From assembly GCA_021323475.1 (NCBI GenBank), contig JAJQJM010000015.1:1-52935 (forward strand): a stretch of 52,935 bases of DNA, read 5' to 3'. The notes under the pieces are model-generated. The model made no database searches. It was not told where the DNA came from and saw nothing but the letters and a program-made list of their open reading frames with translations. This DNA is from Vampirovibrio sp. (GTDB lineage Bacteria > Cyanobacteriota > Vampirovibrionia > Vampirovibrionales > Vampirovibrionaceae). A program made the position numbers and the translations under genes. Each line of letters opens with the position of its first letter. Positions within the stretch are counted from its first letter, which is position 1. Positions 41,132-50,676 of the stretch are shown in pieces.

Positions 41132-42505
41132 TCATGCGGACGGAGGGGGCTCCCAGGTCACACCGGTTAATCGATAAAATTCAATATTGGGGCGATTGTT
41201 ATACTCATACTTCGTTAAGGTAAGATTCGGTTTTGCCTGATCCTTGGAAAAATGAGATGGTAAAAGCCTGTTTTCAGCCAGAAAATCCCAGTTTGCGGCT
41301 TTATTATGAATTGTCCTGACGCCCATATCCGACGCGTCCGCTTGAATTAGAGGATGGTCGGAATCAAACATATAGGTCGTTTCATCCCGAGGGTGTACAA
41401 CGTTTGGATCATAAGTAATCCGTCGATGGTCCGGGGATTTAAGTTTGCCTTTTCGTACTAATTGCTTTAGTTCCTGTTCGACAACCGGCGTATTAATGGA
41501 AATTCCTTCAATATTGACTTTATGTTGGCTTAAAAAGCGAATCTGTTCTTCAGGTGTTTTTAATTGATCCAGCTTTTCCCGCAAAGCCTTCCAGTCCGGC
41601 TTGTTACGGGCAATGATTTTCAATTGGAGCATGCCGTATTTGGCTGAAAGCGGGTTTTCAGCCAATTCGTAATCATTCGTGATGTCCAAAAGAATCTCAT
41701 GCTTGCTGTGATGGTAATTGTTTTCCAACACGAAGCCCTTTGCTGGATTTTCAGCATCATTCACAATCGTGACGACAACCGGCGTGAATTTTCTTGGTTT
41801 TAAAAGATCCCGCAGGCCCATATTCCGGGACCATTTCCAATCCTGCTTCGAACCATGAGCGTCTATATACGCTTTCTCCGCATACCTGCCCGCATTGCCC
41901 GGAATAGTGGTCGTGCTGGGTACACCGTGATGAGCATAGCTTCCATTTTTTTTAGGATGCCCATGCAAGATATGTTTTGCACATCGCCCATCATCCGGCC
42001 TGGGTTTAATTTTGAGGTGCTTGCGAAGCCCCTCTGCCTGGGAGCCTTTGGCGCCGGCAATAATGGCTCGGATTTGGGCTTGGGTTAAAAGCATGCCTCT
42101 GTATGTTTCCGTCCCCGGCGCCAAAGGGACTGAATAGTCCGAAATAATGGCTCTAAGGGATTGAGTTTGACGATATGAGAGTTGGCGGGTGACCAGCAAA
42201 TGAATGTTATTTAAAAAATGCTGTAGCTTTTCTTGATCCGCGTAATGAAGAAATTCTTTTTCGTCCGCTAGCATAGCCTGTTCATGGGGAGTGCCGGGGC
42301 GTCCAATGGCTAGGCCTTGTGCTGTTCTGCCGAGATTTAACGCAAAGTTCGCTCGTAGGGCATCGGAAGGCGGATACACGGCATCGTCAGCAGCGCCGAA
42401 TCGAGGCATTTGTTGGGGGCAAGCCGGCTCATGTCTCTTAGGTCCTGCAGGCTGTTGGAGCGGTCGAGCATAAGATTTTAATAGAATATTACTTTGAAAA
42501 ATCAT
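41132..42505 (-). CDS. Putative ADP-ribosyltransferase-like protein
   Basis: ORF to 42619; likely start MIFQSN at 42505. TYRGMLL (R), GVPSTTTIP (S-T-S-like), HSKHEILLD (catalytic Glu-like), in the order expected for R-S-E-class ARTs. Confidence 0.5.
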   Translation of the reverse strand: MIFQSNILLKSYARPLQQPAGPKRHEPACPQQMPRFGAADDAVYPPSDALRANFALNLGRTAQGLAIGRPGTPHEQAMLADEKEFLHYADQEKLQHFLNNIHLLVTRQLSYRQTQSLRAIISDYSVPLAPGTETYRGMLLTQAQIRAIIAGAKGSQAEGLRKHLKIKPRPDDGRCAKHILHGHPKKNGSYAHHGVPSTTTIPGNAGRYAEKAYIDAHGSKQDWKWSRNMGLRDLLKPRKFTPVVVTIVNDAENPAKGFVLENNYHHSKHEILLDITNDYELAENPLSAKYGMLQLKIIARNKPDWKALREKLDQLKTPEEQIRFLSQHKVNIEGISINTPVVEQELKQLVRKGKLKSPDHRRITYDPNVVHPRDETTYMFDSDHPLIQADASDMGVRTIHNKAANWDFLAENRLLPSHFSKDQAKPNLTLTKYEYNNRPNIEFYRLTGVTWEPPPSA

Positions 42506-42656
42506 AATGAATTGATAACGAACAGCTACAGTGAATTTAGCAAGGCTGATGAGGTTTGATGCGTAGGTTTTTCCTGAAAGGTGAATTCCGTTCAGCATTG
42601 AGTGGCCCAATTTTAGCAAAAATAAAATTCTTCCGTTTGTACGATCGCCCGCAAAA

Positions 42657-42692
42657 ATAAAGCGCTTACCGGGAGAGCAGTAAGCGCTTTAT
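42657..42692 (-). terminator. Terminator of htpG
   Basis: ATAAAGCGCTTAC-cgggagagca-GTAAGCGCTTTAT between the two minus-strand genes. Confidence 0.75.
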
Positions 42693-42716
42693 GAGAGCGA
42701 ATGACTCAGACAGGTG

Positions 42717-44675
42717 TTAAATGGCTTTCACCAGCAAATCGGTCATCAGTTTGCTGAACTTGGCCGGATCGGGCAGCGGGCTGCCTTCCGCCAGCAGGGC
42801 TTGCCCGTAAAGCATATAGGCGTAATCATTCAGGGTCGGGTCGTTCTGATTGGCCGAGAACACGCCTTGCAGCTTCTGCGTCAGCGGATGATTGGGGTTC
42901 AGTTCCAGAATGCGTTTGCTTTGGGGCACCGGCTGGTTCATGGCCCGCAGCATCTGCTCCATTTGCGGAGACAGGTCGCTGGGGTTGCCCACCAGGCAGG
43001 ACGGCGAAGATGTGAGCCGGTTGGACAGTCGCACTTCCTTCACGAAGTCGCCCAGGCGGGCCTGCATGGTTTCCAGCAGGGTGTGGTATTCCTGTTCTTT
43101 TTGCTCCAGTTCTTTTTCGGCCTGCTGTTTTTCTTCCTCGGTGCCCAGTTCCACGGTGCCTTTGCCGACGGACTGGAATTCGAACTCGCCGTATTTATAG
43201 GCGGATTGCGTCCAGACTTCATCCACGGCGTCGGTAAACAGCAGAACTTCATAGCCCTTCTCCCGGAAGGCTTCCAGGTGCGGGGAATTCTCGATGGTTT
43301 TCCGGTCTTCGCCGGTCATAAAGTAAATTTTGTCCTGTCCCGACTTCATGCGGGAGACGTAATCCTTCAGCGTGGTCAGCTCGCTTTCGTATTCGGTGGT
43401 GGCAAACAGAGCCAGATCCAGCAGGCTTTCCCGGTTTTCCTGATCTTCGTAAATACCTTCCTTCAACGCACGGCCAAATTCTCCCCAGAAGGTCAGGTAT
43501 TTTTCCCGGTCATTCGTTGCCATGTCTTCCAGGGTACTCAGCACCTTTTTGACCAGACGTTTGCGGATGGCCCGAATCTGGCGGTTTTGCTGCAAAATCT
43601 CGCGGGAAATGTTCAGGCTCAAATCCTCGGAATCCACCACGCCCTTGATGAAGCGCAGGTAATCCGGCATCAGTTCCTTGCAGTCGTCCATGATGAACAC
43701 CCGCTTCACATACAGCTGAATGCCCCGGCGGCCTTCCCGGTAGAAAAGATCCTGCGGCGCTTTTTCCGGAATGAACAGGAGGGATTGCGCCTCGAAGGTG
43801 CCTTCCATTTTCATGCGGAACCAGGCCATCGGATCATGCCAGTCATGGGAAATGTGGCGGTAGAATTCCTTGTACTCTTCTTCAGTCACTTCACTTTCCG
43901 GGCGGGCCCAGATGGCCTTCATGGAGTTCAGAGTTTCCCGTTTGATGCTGGTTTTGGCGCTGCCTTCAACCATTTTGCCGTTCTCGTCCCGGTCATACTC
44001 GGTGTGCTCCACGTCCATCTGGATGGGGTAGCTCACAAAATCCGAGTATTTTTTGACGATGCCCTTGATGGTCCATTCGGCGGTATAGTCGTGCAGGCCG
44101 TCTTCGCTGTCCTCTTTTTTCAGGTGCAGCGTAATCGTGGTACCGTGGGTGGGACGATCCACCGCCTCGATGGTGTAGGTGCCGTCCCCGCTGGATTCCC
44201 AACGGGTGCCGTGTTCCTCTCCCGCTTTGCGGGTTTCCAGGGTGACTTTGTCCGCCACCATAAAGGTGGAATAGAAACCGACCCCGAATTGCCCGATGAG
44301 TTCCGGCGGCACGATGCCTTCCTGGTTCTTGCTGTCCTTCAGGGCCGTCATAAATTCACGGGTGCCGGACTTGGCAATGGTGCCAATCAGCTTTACCACA
44401 TCTTCGCGAGACATGCCGATGCCGTTGTCCTCAATGGTCAGAGAGTGGGCCGCTTTATTGGGAATCAGCAGAATGTGCGGGTTTTCTACCTTGGGCAAGT
44501 CCGGGTTGGTGAGCGATTCGAACTGTAGCTTGTCTATGGCGTCGGAGGCGTTGGAAATCAGCTCCCGTAGAAAAATATCCTTGTTGGAGTAGATGGCGTG
44601 GATCATCAAATCCAGCAGTTCACGGGTTTCGGCCTGAAATGAATGGCGTTCAACGGTAGTGGTCATCGGGTTCAA
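42717..44675 (-). CDS. htpG: Chaperone protein HtpG (Hsp90)
   Basis: ELISNASDAIDKLQFESL, IEDNGIGMSREDVVKLIGTIAKSGTREF, IGQFGVGFYSTFMVADKVTLETR, GVVDSEDLSLNISREILQQNR. Confidence 0.98.
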   Translation of the reverse strand: MNPMTTTVERHSFQAETRELLDLMIHAIYSNKDIFLRELISNASDAIDKLQFESLTNPDLPKVENPHILLIPNKAAHSLTIEDNGIGMSREDVVKLIGTIAKSGTREFMTALKDSKNQEGIVPPELIGQFGVGFYSTFMVADKVTLETRKAGEEHGTRWESSGDGTYTIEAVDRPTHGTTITLHLKKEDSEDGLHDYTAEWTIKGIVKKYSDFVSYPIQMDVEHTEYDRDENGKMVEGSAKTSIKRETLNSMKAIWARPESEVTEEEYKEFYRHISHDWHDPMAWFRMKMEGTFEAQSLLFIPEKAPQDLFYREGRRGIQLYVKRVFIMDDCKELMPDYLRFIKGVVDSEDLSLNISREILQQNRQIRAIRKRLVKKVLSTLEDMATNDREKYLTFWGEFGRALKEGIYEDQENRESLLDLALFATTEYESELTTLKDYVSRMKSGQDKIYFMTGEDRKTIENSPHLEAFREKGYEVLLFTDAVDEVWTQSAYKYGEFEFQSVGKGTVELGTEEEKQQAEKELEQKEQEYHTLLETMQARLGDFVKEVRLSNRLTSSPSCLVGNPSDLSPQMEQMLRAMNQPVPQSKRILELNPNHPLTQKLQGVFSANQNDPTLNDYAYMLYGQALLAEGSPLPDPAKFSKLMTDLLVKAI

Positions 44676-44795
44676 TACGCTCCTTCGCTGGGGGATACAG
44701 ATTTCTTTATTATAGGCAGCGAATGCCGCGTATCGATGAGGCTTAAGCCTTTTTTAATGATTGGGGAAATATTCCCTTAAATCGAGGCAATAAAA

Positions 44796-44815
44796 AACCC
44801 GCCTGGGGCGGGTAA
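44796..44815. terminator. GC-rich hairpin
   Basis: ACCCGCC-tgg-GGCGGGT preceded by AAAAA, between htpG and the 45056 gene. Confidence 0.5.
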
Positions 44816-44998
44816 ACTTGTCTGAGTAGATTGGTAGTTAGTAGGTAGAAGTTGTAGAAGTAGTGAATCTCTAAATAATCCTTAGAAAACATTCGCTCTC
44901 ACTTGCATAAAAACAACTGTGGCAATTTCGATGTTAGAAAATGAAGAAATGTTAAGCTGGGTTTTTCGGGATTTAGGAAAATACGTCCTTAAAAAGGT

Positions 44999-45034
44999 TC
45001 AACCCCCTGTGCCGGTAAGGGCGCAAGGGGTTGA
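44999..45034 (-). terminator. Hairpin downstream of the Gly/Asn-rich exoprotein gene
   Basis: CAACCCCCTGTGCC-ggtaag-GGCGCAAGGGGTTG. Confidence 0.6.
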
Positions 45035-45055
45035 GTTGTTTGGAGCAACAGTCTG

Positions 45056-46651
45056 TTACCAGTAACCGCGTACTGGAACCTTTTTCTGCGGCGGTTTCGG
45101 CTTCGGTTTGGGTACCACCGGGGGCTTCACCGGAGCCGGCGGTGGTGGTGGAGGGGTTTTCTTCTGGATAATCGGCAGAGGCGCCCGCGCCAGGAAGATG
45201 GAACGGTTGTAGTTCAGCACCTGTGGCGTATTGTTGGGCAGCGTATCGCCTAAACGGGGATATTCTTTGGGATAAAGCGGGTACAGCGGATTGTTCGGGG
45301 TGTCGGGAGGCGTCTTCGGTTTGTGGGGAGTCATGGTGATTTCCCCCGGAGCGCCGCAAGCACCCTTGGCGCCGGGTGTCGCGCAACCGCAATCGCTTTG
45401 GGTGGCTGCCGCACCGCCTTGTCCGCCGCTACCACCGCTGACGTTTACGTTATTCAGCACGTCCTGGCTGGGAATGCCATTAAAGTGGACTTTGCCACCC
45501 GTGCCGCCATTGCCCCCTGTACCACCGCTCGCAATCTGGTGCACGCCGGGCTCATCGGCGAAGGCTTCCTGGCCGTTGCCCCCGTTGCCGCCCTTGACTT
45601 CGATCATGCCATTGTTGGTCATGGAGCCCTTGAAGGACACTTTAATCGTGCCGCCATTACCGCCATGGCCGCCGTCCTGGCCCAGGGAAACCTGTTGCGG
45701 GTTTCCGGCTTCATCATTGGATACCGGTCCGCGCTCGACAGCTGGGTTGGTGCCGCCATTGCCGCCATTGGCAGCAATCAGGCCGTCATTATCCAGGTTT
45801 TTTTCGGTAGAAACGCTAATTTCGCCGCCATTGCCGCCGCTGGTCGGGTTGTAGCCGTTGATGCCATCCGCGCCGTTGGCCAGCAACTGACCATTCGGGC
45901 CGATTTTAATGCTGTCCGTTGCGGAAATGTCGATTTTACCGCCTTGCTGGCCCGGCATTAAACCGTTGGCCATCAAAACGCCATCCAGATTGACGATGCT
46001 GCCGTTCATCTGGATCAGGTTGGTGTTATATGTGCCGATGACCGCGCCGGAGGTATCAACCACCGCGCCTTTGTGGATCACGATAGCGCCGGGGTTGGCC
46101 ATGTCCGGGTTAATCTTGACGACGCCGCCGGTTCCCGTGAAACCTTTGGCTTCAATACTAGCGTTAGAGCCCATTTCGGTCATGTTGGTCACGTTGAATT
46201 GGACCATGCCGCCATTGATGCCGTTGGCGTAAATCTGGCCGTTCTGGTACAGGAAAGCCGAATCGATAGTGACTTTACCGCCGTTGCCCAGATAGGCACC
46301 ATCCTTCAGGATGCCGCTGACGTTAATATTGCCGTCCAGGCGTACTACTTGTCCGGGTACGTCAAAATGGATATGCCCGCCGTTGTTGGTCAACGCGCCG
46401 TTGCTGCCAACTTCAAGACCCGTAACGGTATCGCCGGCCTTTACATATAGACCTGAACCGCCGGAGTTGGTAAAGGTGGTTTTTCCGTCGACGGTATTGT
46501 AATAAGTGCCGCCGGCCACATTCGGGCCGTCGTTTACGCTGTTGACATCGCCAACACCGGCCAGTGCGGCGGGAAGCCCGGAGAGAATCAGGCTTGCGGC
46601 CAGAGCGAGGGATGCTATCCTTCGGCCAGCATTGCGTCCATACTCAGGCAT
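45056..46651 (-). CDS. Secreted Gly/Asn-rich beta-helix-like exoprotein, TpsA-like
   Basis: Signal peptide (SLALAASLILSGLPAALA); repeats of the type GSNGALTNNGGHIHF, GNIN, GGNGG; Pro/Lys-rich tail PPPPPPAPVKPPVVPKPKPKPPQKKVPVRGYW; divergent from a TpsB-type gene. Confidence 0.75.
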   Translation of the reverse strand: MPEYGRNAGRRIASLALAASLILSGLPAALAGVGDVNSVNDGPNVAGGTYYNTVDGKTTFTNSGGSGLYVKAGDTVTGLEVGSNGALTNNGGHIHFDVPGQVVRLDGNINVSGILKDGAYLGNGGKVTIDSAFLYQNGQIYANGINGGMVQFNVTNMTEMGSNASIEAKGFTGTGGVVKINPDMANPGAIVIHKGAVVDTSGAVIGTYNTNLIQMNGSIVNLDGVLMANGLMPGQQGGKIDISATDSIKIGPNGQLLANGADGINGYNPTSGGNGGEISVSTEKNLDNDGLIAANGGNGGTNPAVERGPVSNDEAGNPQQVSLGQDGGHGGNGGTIKVSFKGSMTNNGMIEVKGGNGGNGQEAFADEPGVHQIASGGTGGNGGTGGKVHFNGIPSQDVLNNVNVSGGSGGQGGAAATQSDCGCATPGAKGACGAPGEITMTPHKPKTPPDTPNNPLYPLYPKEYPRLGDTLPNNTPQVLNYNRSIFLARAPLPIIQKKTPPPPPPAPVKPPVVPKPKPKPPQKKVPVRGYW

Positions 46652-46888
46652 GTAACTGTATACTCCTCAAAAGTTTCAGGGATCGGGTGAGTGGGCTGAA
46701 CAAGTTCGAATCGTGCTTTAGAAAAATCTTCAAGTGTGAATCATACATTAAAAAACTTTGATGGCAAGATCGGGTCGTTTTGTGCTTACTGCTCAGCTTA
46801 TGAGCGGGTTTTGGCCGCTCAGGTCATGCCTTTTCATCTCTTTGTTAATCTAAAACGATTTTTTAATTTACTTTTAGTTTTGATTTCC

Positions 46889-46894
46889 TATAAT
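46889..46894 (+). promoter_or_regulatory. Candidate -10 element (TATAAT)
   Basis: TATAAT in the AT-rich divergent intergenic region upstream of the TpsB-like gene; -35 weak. Confidence 0.35.
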
Positions 46895-47043
46895 ACGAGC
46901 AAATCTAAGGGTATACGCCCGGACGTGTGTCTATATCAATTCCTTATATACCAGCTTGGCAATCTTAATAAGGAATCTGCGCCACCGGGCTTCTCTCACT
47001 CACCATGTCAGCTCTTGCCGATCCCCTGAAGGAACCTATCTCG

Positions 47044-48909
47044 ATGCGAACAGATTTTAACCGAATTATTGCGATTATGGCCGGTATTATAGCAGTTGCG
47101 CCTGTTTCCGCTTTCAGCCCGGCCATGGCCCAATGGAATCCGGGGACTCTGGTTCCCTCTTCCAGAGATTCCTTGTCCCAGCCCGCTCCAACTTTGGATG
47201 ACGATACCCCGGCCATTCGCCAGGGAAGTCCGTCCGGTATTCGAGTGGAGCAACAACTGCCCGTGGTGCATGTGGATCGGGATGTATTCCAGGTCAATCG
47301 CATCGATGTGGAAGGTAATTCCCTGATCAGCGACGATGAAATGCGCCGCATGGTGGCCCCATACGAGGGACGTGAGCTCACTCCCGAGGATTTGACCGTG
47401 CTAGTCGGCAAAATTAACGAAGTATACCGGGTTCGGGGTTACTTAACCTCCCTGGCCTTCATTCCTCCGCAGGATCTGGAGCGCGGCGCCATTACCGTGA
47501 AGGTATTGGAAGGCATGATTGGCGATATGGAAGTGACCGGCAACAAGTATTTCAAGGCCAAGGTCATTGCCAACCGCATTGCTGAAAAACCCGGCGACCC
47601 GCTAAACATTCCCAAACTGGAACGGGAATTGCTTCGGATTAACCGCACCGAGCCTTACAAGCTGAAAGCCACCCTGGAACCGGGTGAGCGCACCGGCGAA
47701 ACCAGAATCCGCCTGGATGTGAAGGAACAGCAACCGTTTCAGGTGGCGTTGACCTTTGATAACGCGGGCCGTCCCGGTATCGGTACCTACCGTAGCGGTA
47801 TCGAACTGCTGGATCGCAATGTGACCGGCCATGGCGACCGGTTTAACGCCCGTTACATGGTGGGCGCCGGTCAGCACATTGCATCCGCCTCTTATACCCT
47901 GCCGGTCGGCAAGTACGGCACCGAAGTGAGCGGCCTGTTCGGATTCAGCCACGTGAATGTGGACCTGGAGAGTCTGGGTATTCGCAACCAGCCGGAACTG
48001 ATTGGTAACACCTACAGCTACGGCCTGCTGGTGTCTCAACCGCTTAACCGGGAACGCTCCCTGGTAGCCGATTTGGGGCTGAATGCCCGTCGGGCTAGCG
48101 GCTTTTTTGATGGTGACAAGGTCATTACCGACGATATACGCTCTCTGTCGCTGGGCCTGAACTTTGATAAGTACGACCGTTACGGCCGTACCTTTGCCCG
48201 TGTGCAAACCACCTTTGCCCCGGAATGGCTGGGAGCAAACACCTCCTTCTTTAAGCTGGACAACTTCTTTACGCGGGTGACCCGTCTGCCCAAGAACAAT
48301 TTGCTGATTCTGCGCGGATATTCCCAATGGTCCCCCGATCCGCTGCCGCCTATTGAGCAATTCCAGTTAGGCGGCATCAACAGCGTTCGTGGTTATACCC
48401 AGGGCTTGTTGCTGGGCGATCGCGGATACAGCCTGGGCGCGGAATGGCGCTGGCCCATCCCCATGCTCTCGCATGTCAGCCCCTGGATGGGCGAGCGTGT
48501 GCAGGGCGCCTTGTTCTTTGATTATGGTCAGGCCTGGCTAGATAAGAGCAACCGCTTCTTCATCGCCGGGGTGTCCAATTCCAGAAACCGTACGTCGCTG
48601 ATGAGCGCCGGTGTGGGTCTGCGGGCGCACCTGACCGATTACATGCAGGGCTACGCGGATTTCGCGTTCGGTCTGCTGGATCGCAAAGATGTGGAACCGA
48701 ATGCCCAACCGACCGTTCGGGTGCATTTCGGCTTGCGGAGCGAACTGCTGCCGAATGATTACAAGAGCCGCACCAACGTGGTGACGCCTATTAAAACCGA
48801 TGTGCCCCGTCCCAGAAGCATCGGCACCTTACACGAGGCCGATCTGGATGCTCAGGTGTCCGATCCAACGCTGGAGCCTATGGACATGATGAGAACCCGC
48901 GTTCGCTAG
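47044..48909 (+). CDS. TpsB/ShlB/FhaC-type outer-membrane transporter (POTRA plus Omp85 barrel)
   Basis: Signal peptide; VNRIDVEGNSLISDDEMRRMVAPYEGRELTPEDL...YRVRGYLTSLAFIPPQDLERGAITVKVLEGMIG; QFQLGGINSVRGYTQGLLLGDRGYSLGAEWRWPI (VRGY motif). ORF from 47005, ATG 47044 preferred. Confidence 0.92.
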   Translation: MRTDFNRIIAIMAGIIAVAPVSAFSPAMAQWNPGTLVPSSRDSLSQPAPTLDDDTPAIRQGSPSGIRVEQQLPVVHVDRDVFQVNRIDVEGNSLISDDEMRRMVAPYEGRELTPEDLTVLVGKINEVYRVRGYLTSLAFIPPQDLERGAITVKVLEGMIGDMEVTGNKYFKAKVIANRIAEKPGDPLNIPKLERELLRINRTEPYKLKATLEPGERTGETRIRLDVKEQQPFQVALTFDNAGRPGIGTYRSGIELLDRNVTGHGDRFNARYMVGAGQHIASASYTLPVGKYGTEVSGLFGFSHVNVDLESLGIRNQPELIGNTYSYGLLVSQPLNRERSLVADLGLNARRASGFFDGDKVITDDIRSLSLGLNFDKYDRYGRTFARVQTTFAPEWLGANTSFFKLDNFFTRVTRLPKNNLLILRGYSQWSPDPLPPIEQFQLGGINSVRGYTQGLLLGDRGYSLGAEWRWPIPMLSHVSPWMGERVQGALFFDYGQAWLDKSNRFFIAGVSNSRNRTSLMSAGVGLRAHLTDYMQGYADFAFGLLDRKDVEPNAQPTVRVHFGLRSELLPNDYKSRTNVVTPIKTDVPRPRSIGTLHEADLDAQVSDPTLEPMDMMRTRVR

Positions 48910-48925
48910 GCGATTCGAATACTTT

Positions 48926-48972
48926 CAACGCAGTCAAGCCCGCTTCAAAACGAAGCGGGCTTGACTGCGTTG
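48926..48972. terminator. Perfect 21-bp inverted repeat, probable bidirectional terminator
   Basis: CAACGCAGTCAAGCCCGCTTC-aaaac-GAAGCGGGCTTGACTGCGTTG. Confidence 0.75.
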
Positions 48973-49091
48973 ATAACTGAATCTCTCGTTGGTTATCAAG
49001 TCAGTTCTGTTGTTCTTTTTGGGGGAATATGGCTTGATTACCAGGAAGCTTTAGTGTCGGTATCGATAGCGCTGCGTAAAACTGAGGATAG

Positions 49092-49910
49092 TTAAATCAG
49101 GAAGCTTTTGGAAGCAAAATGCTCGTTTTGCAAGGTCAGGTAGGGGCGAAGCATCTCGTAACTGCTGGCAAGCCCTTTGACCGTGGACGTTTCAATTGCC
49201 AGGTGAATCTTTTGGGGCAGCAGCGCCAGGTGATTCAGGAAGCCTTCCATGTCCAGCAGCCCTTTTTCGAAGGAGTCGTGGGAATCCAGTTCCCCGCCGT
49301 TATTGTGGGCGTGGATATAGGCCACGTGGTTGCCCATTTCGCCAATCCAGTCAATGGGGGACATGTCCGAGAAAATATTGATGTGCCCGGTATCCAGGCA
49401 GGCTTTTAAATGCGGGGAGTTGATGCGGGACAGTAGGGTCAGCATGCTATCGGGACTGGGATCCAGAAAGTTCTCAATCAGGATGGTCAGGTTGCTGTCT
49501 TCCAAATGCTCGGCGATGATTTTTTCCCAGAAGTCGGTGACTTTGGCCAGCCACAGCTTGGTGGCGTTGGCCGCCGGGTAAATGGGCGTCCATTGGGAAT
49601 GGAACACCAGGTAGCGCACGTCCATTTCCTTGGCGATGTTGATGGCCTGAATGTAGCGATGGCGAGAAATCTTTAGAATTTCCGGGTCCAGGCTGACCAC
49701 GTTGGTGTCGAAAATCGGCCCGTGCATGGACAACATGCCCTGAAACCCATCTAAGAACTGCCGATACCGGGCGATTTCCTCTTCCTTGTTGTCCAGATTT
49801 TCCACGTAATAGAACGTGGGCAGCTCGTAGTCCAGCCGGTGGGCAATGGCGAAATCAATGCCCTGTTCCAGTTCGGGGCCTTTAGGGGCGGCAAAAATAC
49901 GATCAATCAT
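49092..49910 (-). CDS. Sugar phosphate isomerase/epimerase-like TIM-barrel protein (xylose isomerase-like/AP endonuclease 2 family)
   Basis: MLSMHGPIFD, RYLVFHSQWTP, LTILIENFLDPSPDSM, LKACLDTGHINIFS, VAYIHAHNNGGELDSHD, IHLAIETSTV. Confidence 0.85.
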   Translation of the reverse strand: MIDRIFAAPKGPELEQGIDFAIAHRLDYELPTFYYVENLDNKEEEIARYRQFLDGFQGMLSMHGPIFDTNVVSLDPEILKISRHRYIQAINIAKEMDVRYLVFHSQWTPIYPAANATKLWLAKVTDFWEKIIAEHLEDSNLTILIENFLDPSPDSMLTLLSRINSPHLKACLDTGHINIFSDMSPIDWIGEMGNHVAYIHAHNNGGELDSHDSFEKGLLDMEGFLNHLALLPQKIHLAIETSTVKGLASSYEMLRPYLTLQNEHFASKSFLI

Positions 49911-50086
49911 CTGGGATTCAATCCGGATCCTTACAAACTACCAGCCGATGAACACGGAAATGTGTCGGGGTGGCCGGGACGCCAAGCGCCTGTATATATA
50001 CATTGTGCCCATTTTTGGCGTAACCGTATCCTCTTTTTTGTGGAGCCGGATAGATGCCATGACGCGAACCGCGGAATTTGAACGTT

Positions 50087-50144
50087 TTAAGCCTCTTGTT
50101 TCAAGGGGACTCCGATTAAGCCTCTTGTTTCAAGGGGACTCCGA
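50087..50144 (+). repeat. Perfect 2 x 29-bp tandem duplication
   Basis: ttaagcctcttgtttcaaggggactccga x2; each unit contains a CCTCTTG-ttt-CAAGGGG hairpin. Confidence 0.95.
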
Positions 50145-50249
50145 ATGGGCAAATATATAAAAAAGATCACCCGATATGGTGAGACCGCCGACGCGGATGA
50201 AGTCGGAAAATATGCTACGATCATTTTGGAAGTGCTTTGACGGTGGAAT

Positions 50250-50600
50250 GTGAGGATGGAACTCGAGAATCGGTTTTTACCGGATTGCGTGGTAGTCGAT
50301 ATTTCGGACGATAAATTCGGCTACCCCAAAACCCTGGTGTTGAAAAGTCACGTGACCCGTCTGCTGGCGGAAGGGCACCGGCATGTGGTGCTTAACCTGG
50401 GTCAAGTGGAAATGCTGGACAGCTTTGGATTGGCGGTGTTGATTTCCCTACTCAAGCTCTGCAAGGAGCATCGCGGGAATCTGACCCTATACGGGCTGAA
50501 TCAGCAAGTGACCCGCCTGATTGAACTGACTCACATGGACCGGGTGCTGGATATTTGGGAAACCGAAGGCCAAGCCGTCAGCCAAGTGAAAGCTGTTTAG
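50250..50600 (+). CDS. STAS-domain protein (anti-anti-sigma factor-like)
   Basis: HRHVVLNLGQVEMLDSFGLAVLISLLKLCKEHRGNLTLYGLNQQVTRLIELTHMDRVLDIWET, typical SpoIIAA/RsbV pattern with the DSxG serine. Confidence 0.9.
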   Translation: MRMELENRFLPDCVVVDISDDKFGYPKTLVLKSHVTRLLAEGHRHVVLNLGQVEMLDSFGLAVLISLLKLCKEHRGNLTLYGLNQQVTRLIELTHMDRVLDIWETEGQAVSQVKAV

Positions 50601-50611
50601 GCGTCTGGCGT

Positions 50612-50645
50612 CCTTAAAAACTCTCTGTAATAGAGAGTATTAAGG
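50612..50645. terminator. Hairpin between convergent genes
   Basis: CCTTAA-aa-ACTCTCT-gtaat-AGAGAGT-a-TTAAGG. Confidence 0.6.
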
Positions 50646-50676
50646 TTTAGGTCAGGCGGGCGTTCGGCAATAAGGC

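Noticed and set aside
42714-44528. 604-aa plus-strand ORF
   Set aside because: Antisense shadow of htpG, which has clear Hsp90 motifs; composition (His/Phe/Gln-rich) is typical of shadow frames.
50087-50144. Possible CRISPR remnant
   Set aside because: Only two copies, directly abutting with no spacer, and no cas genes nearby.
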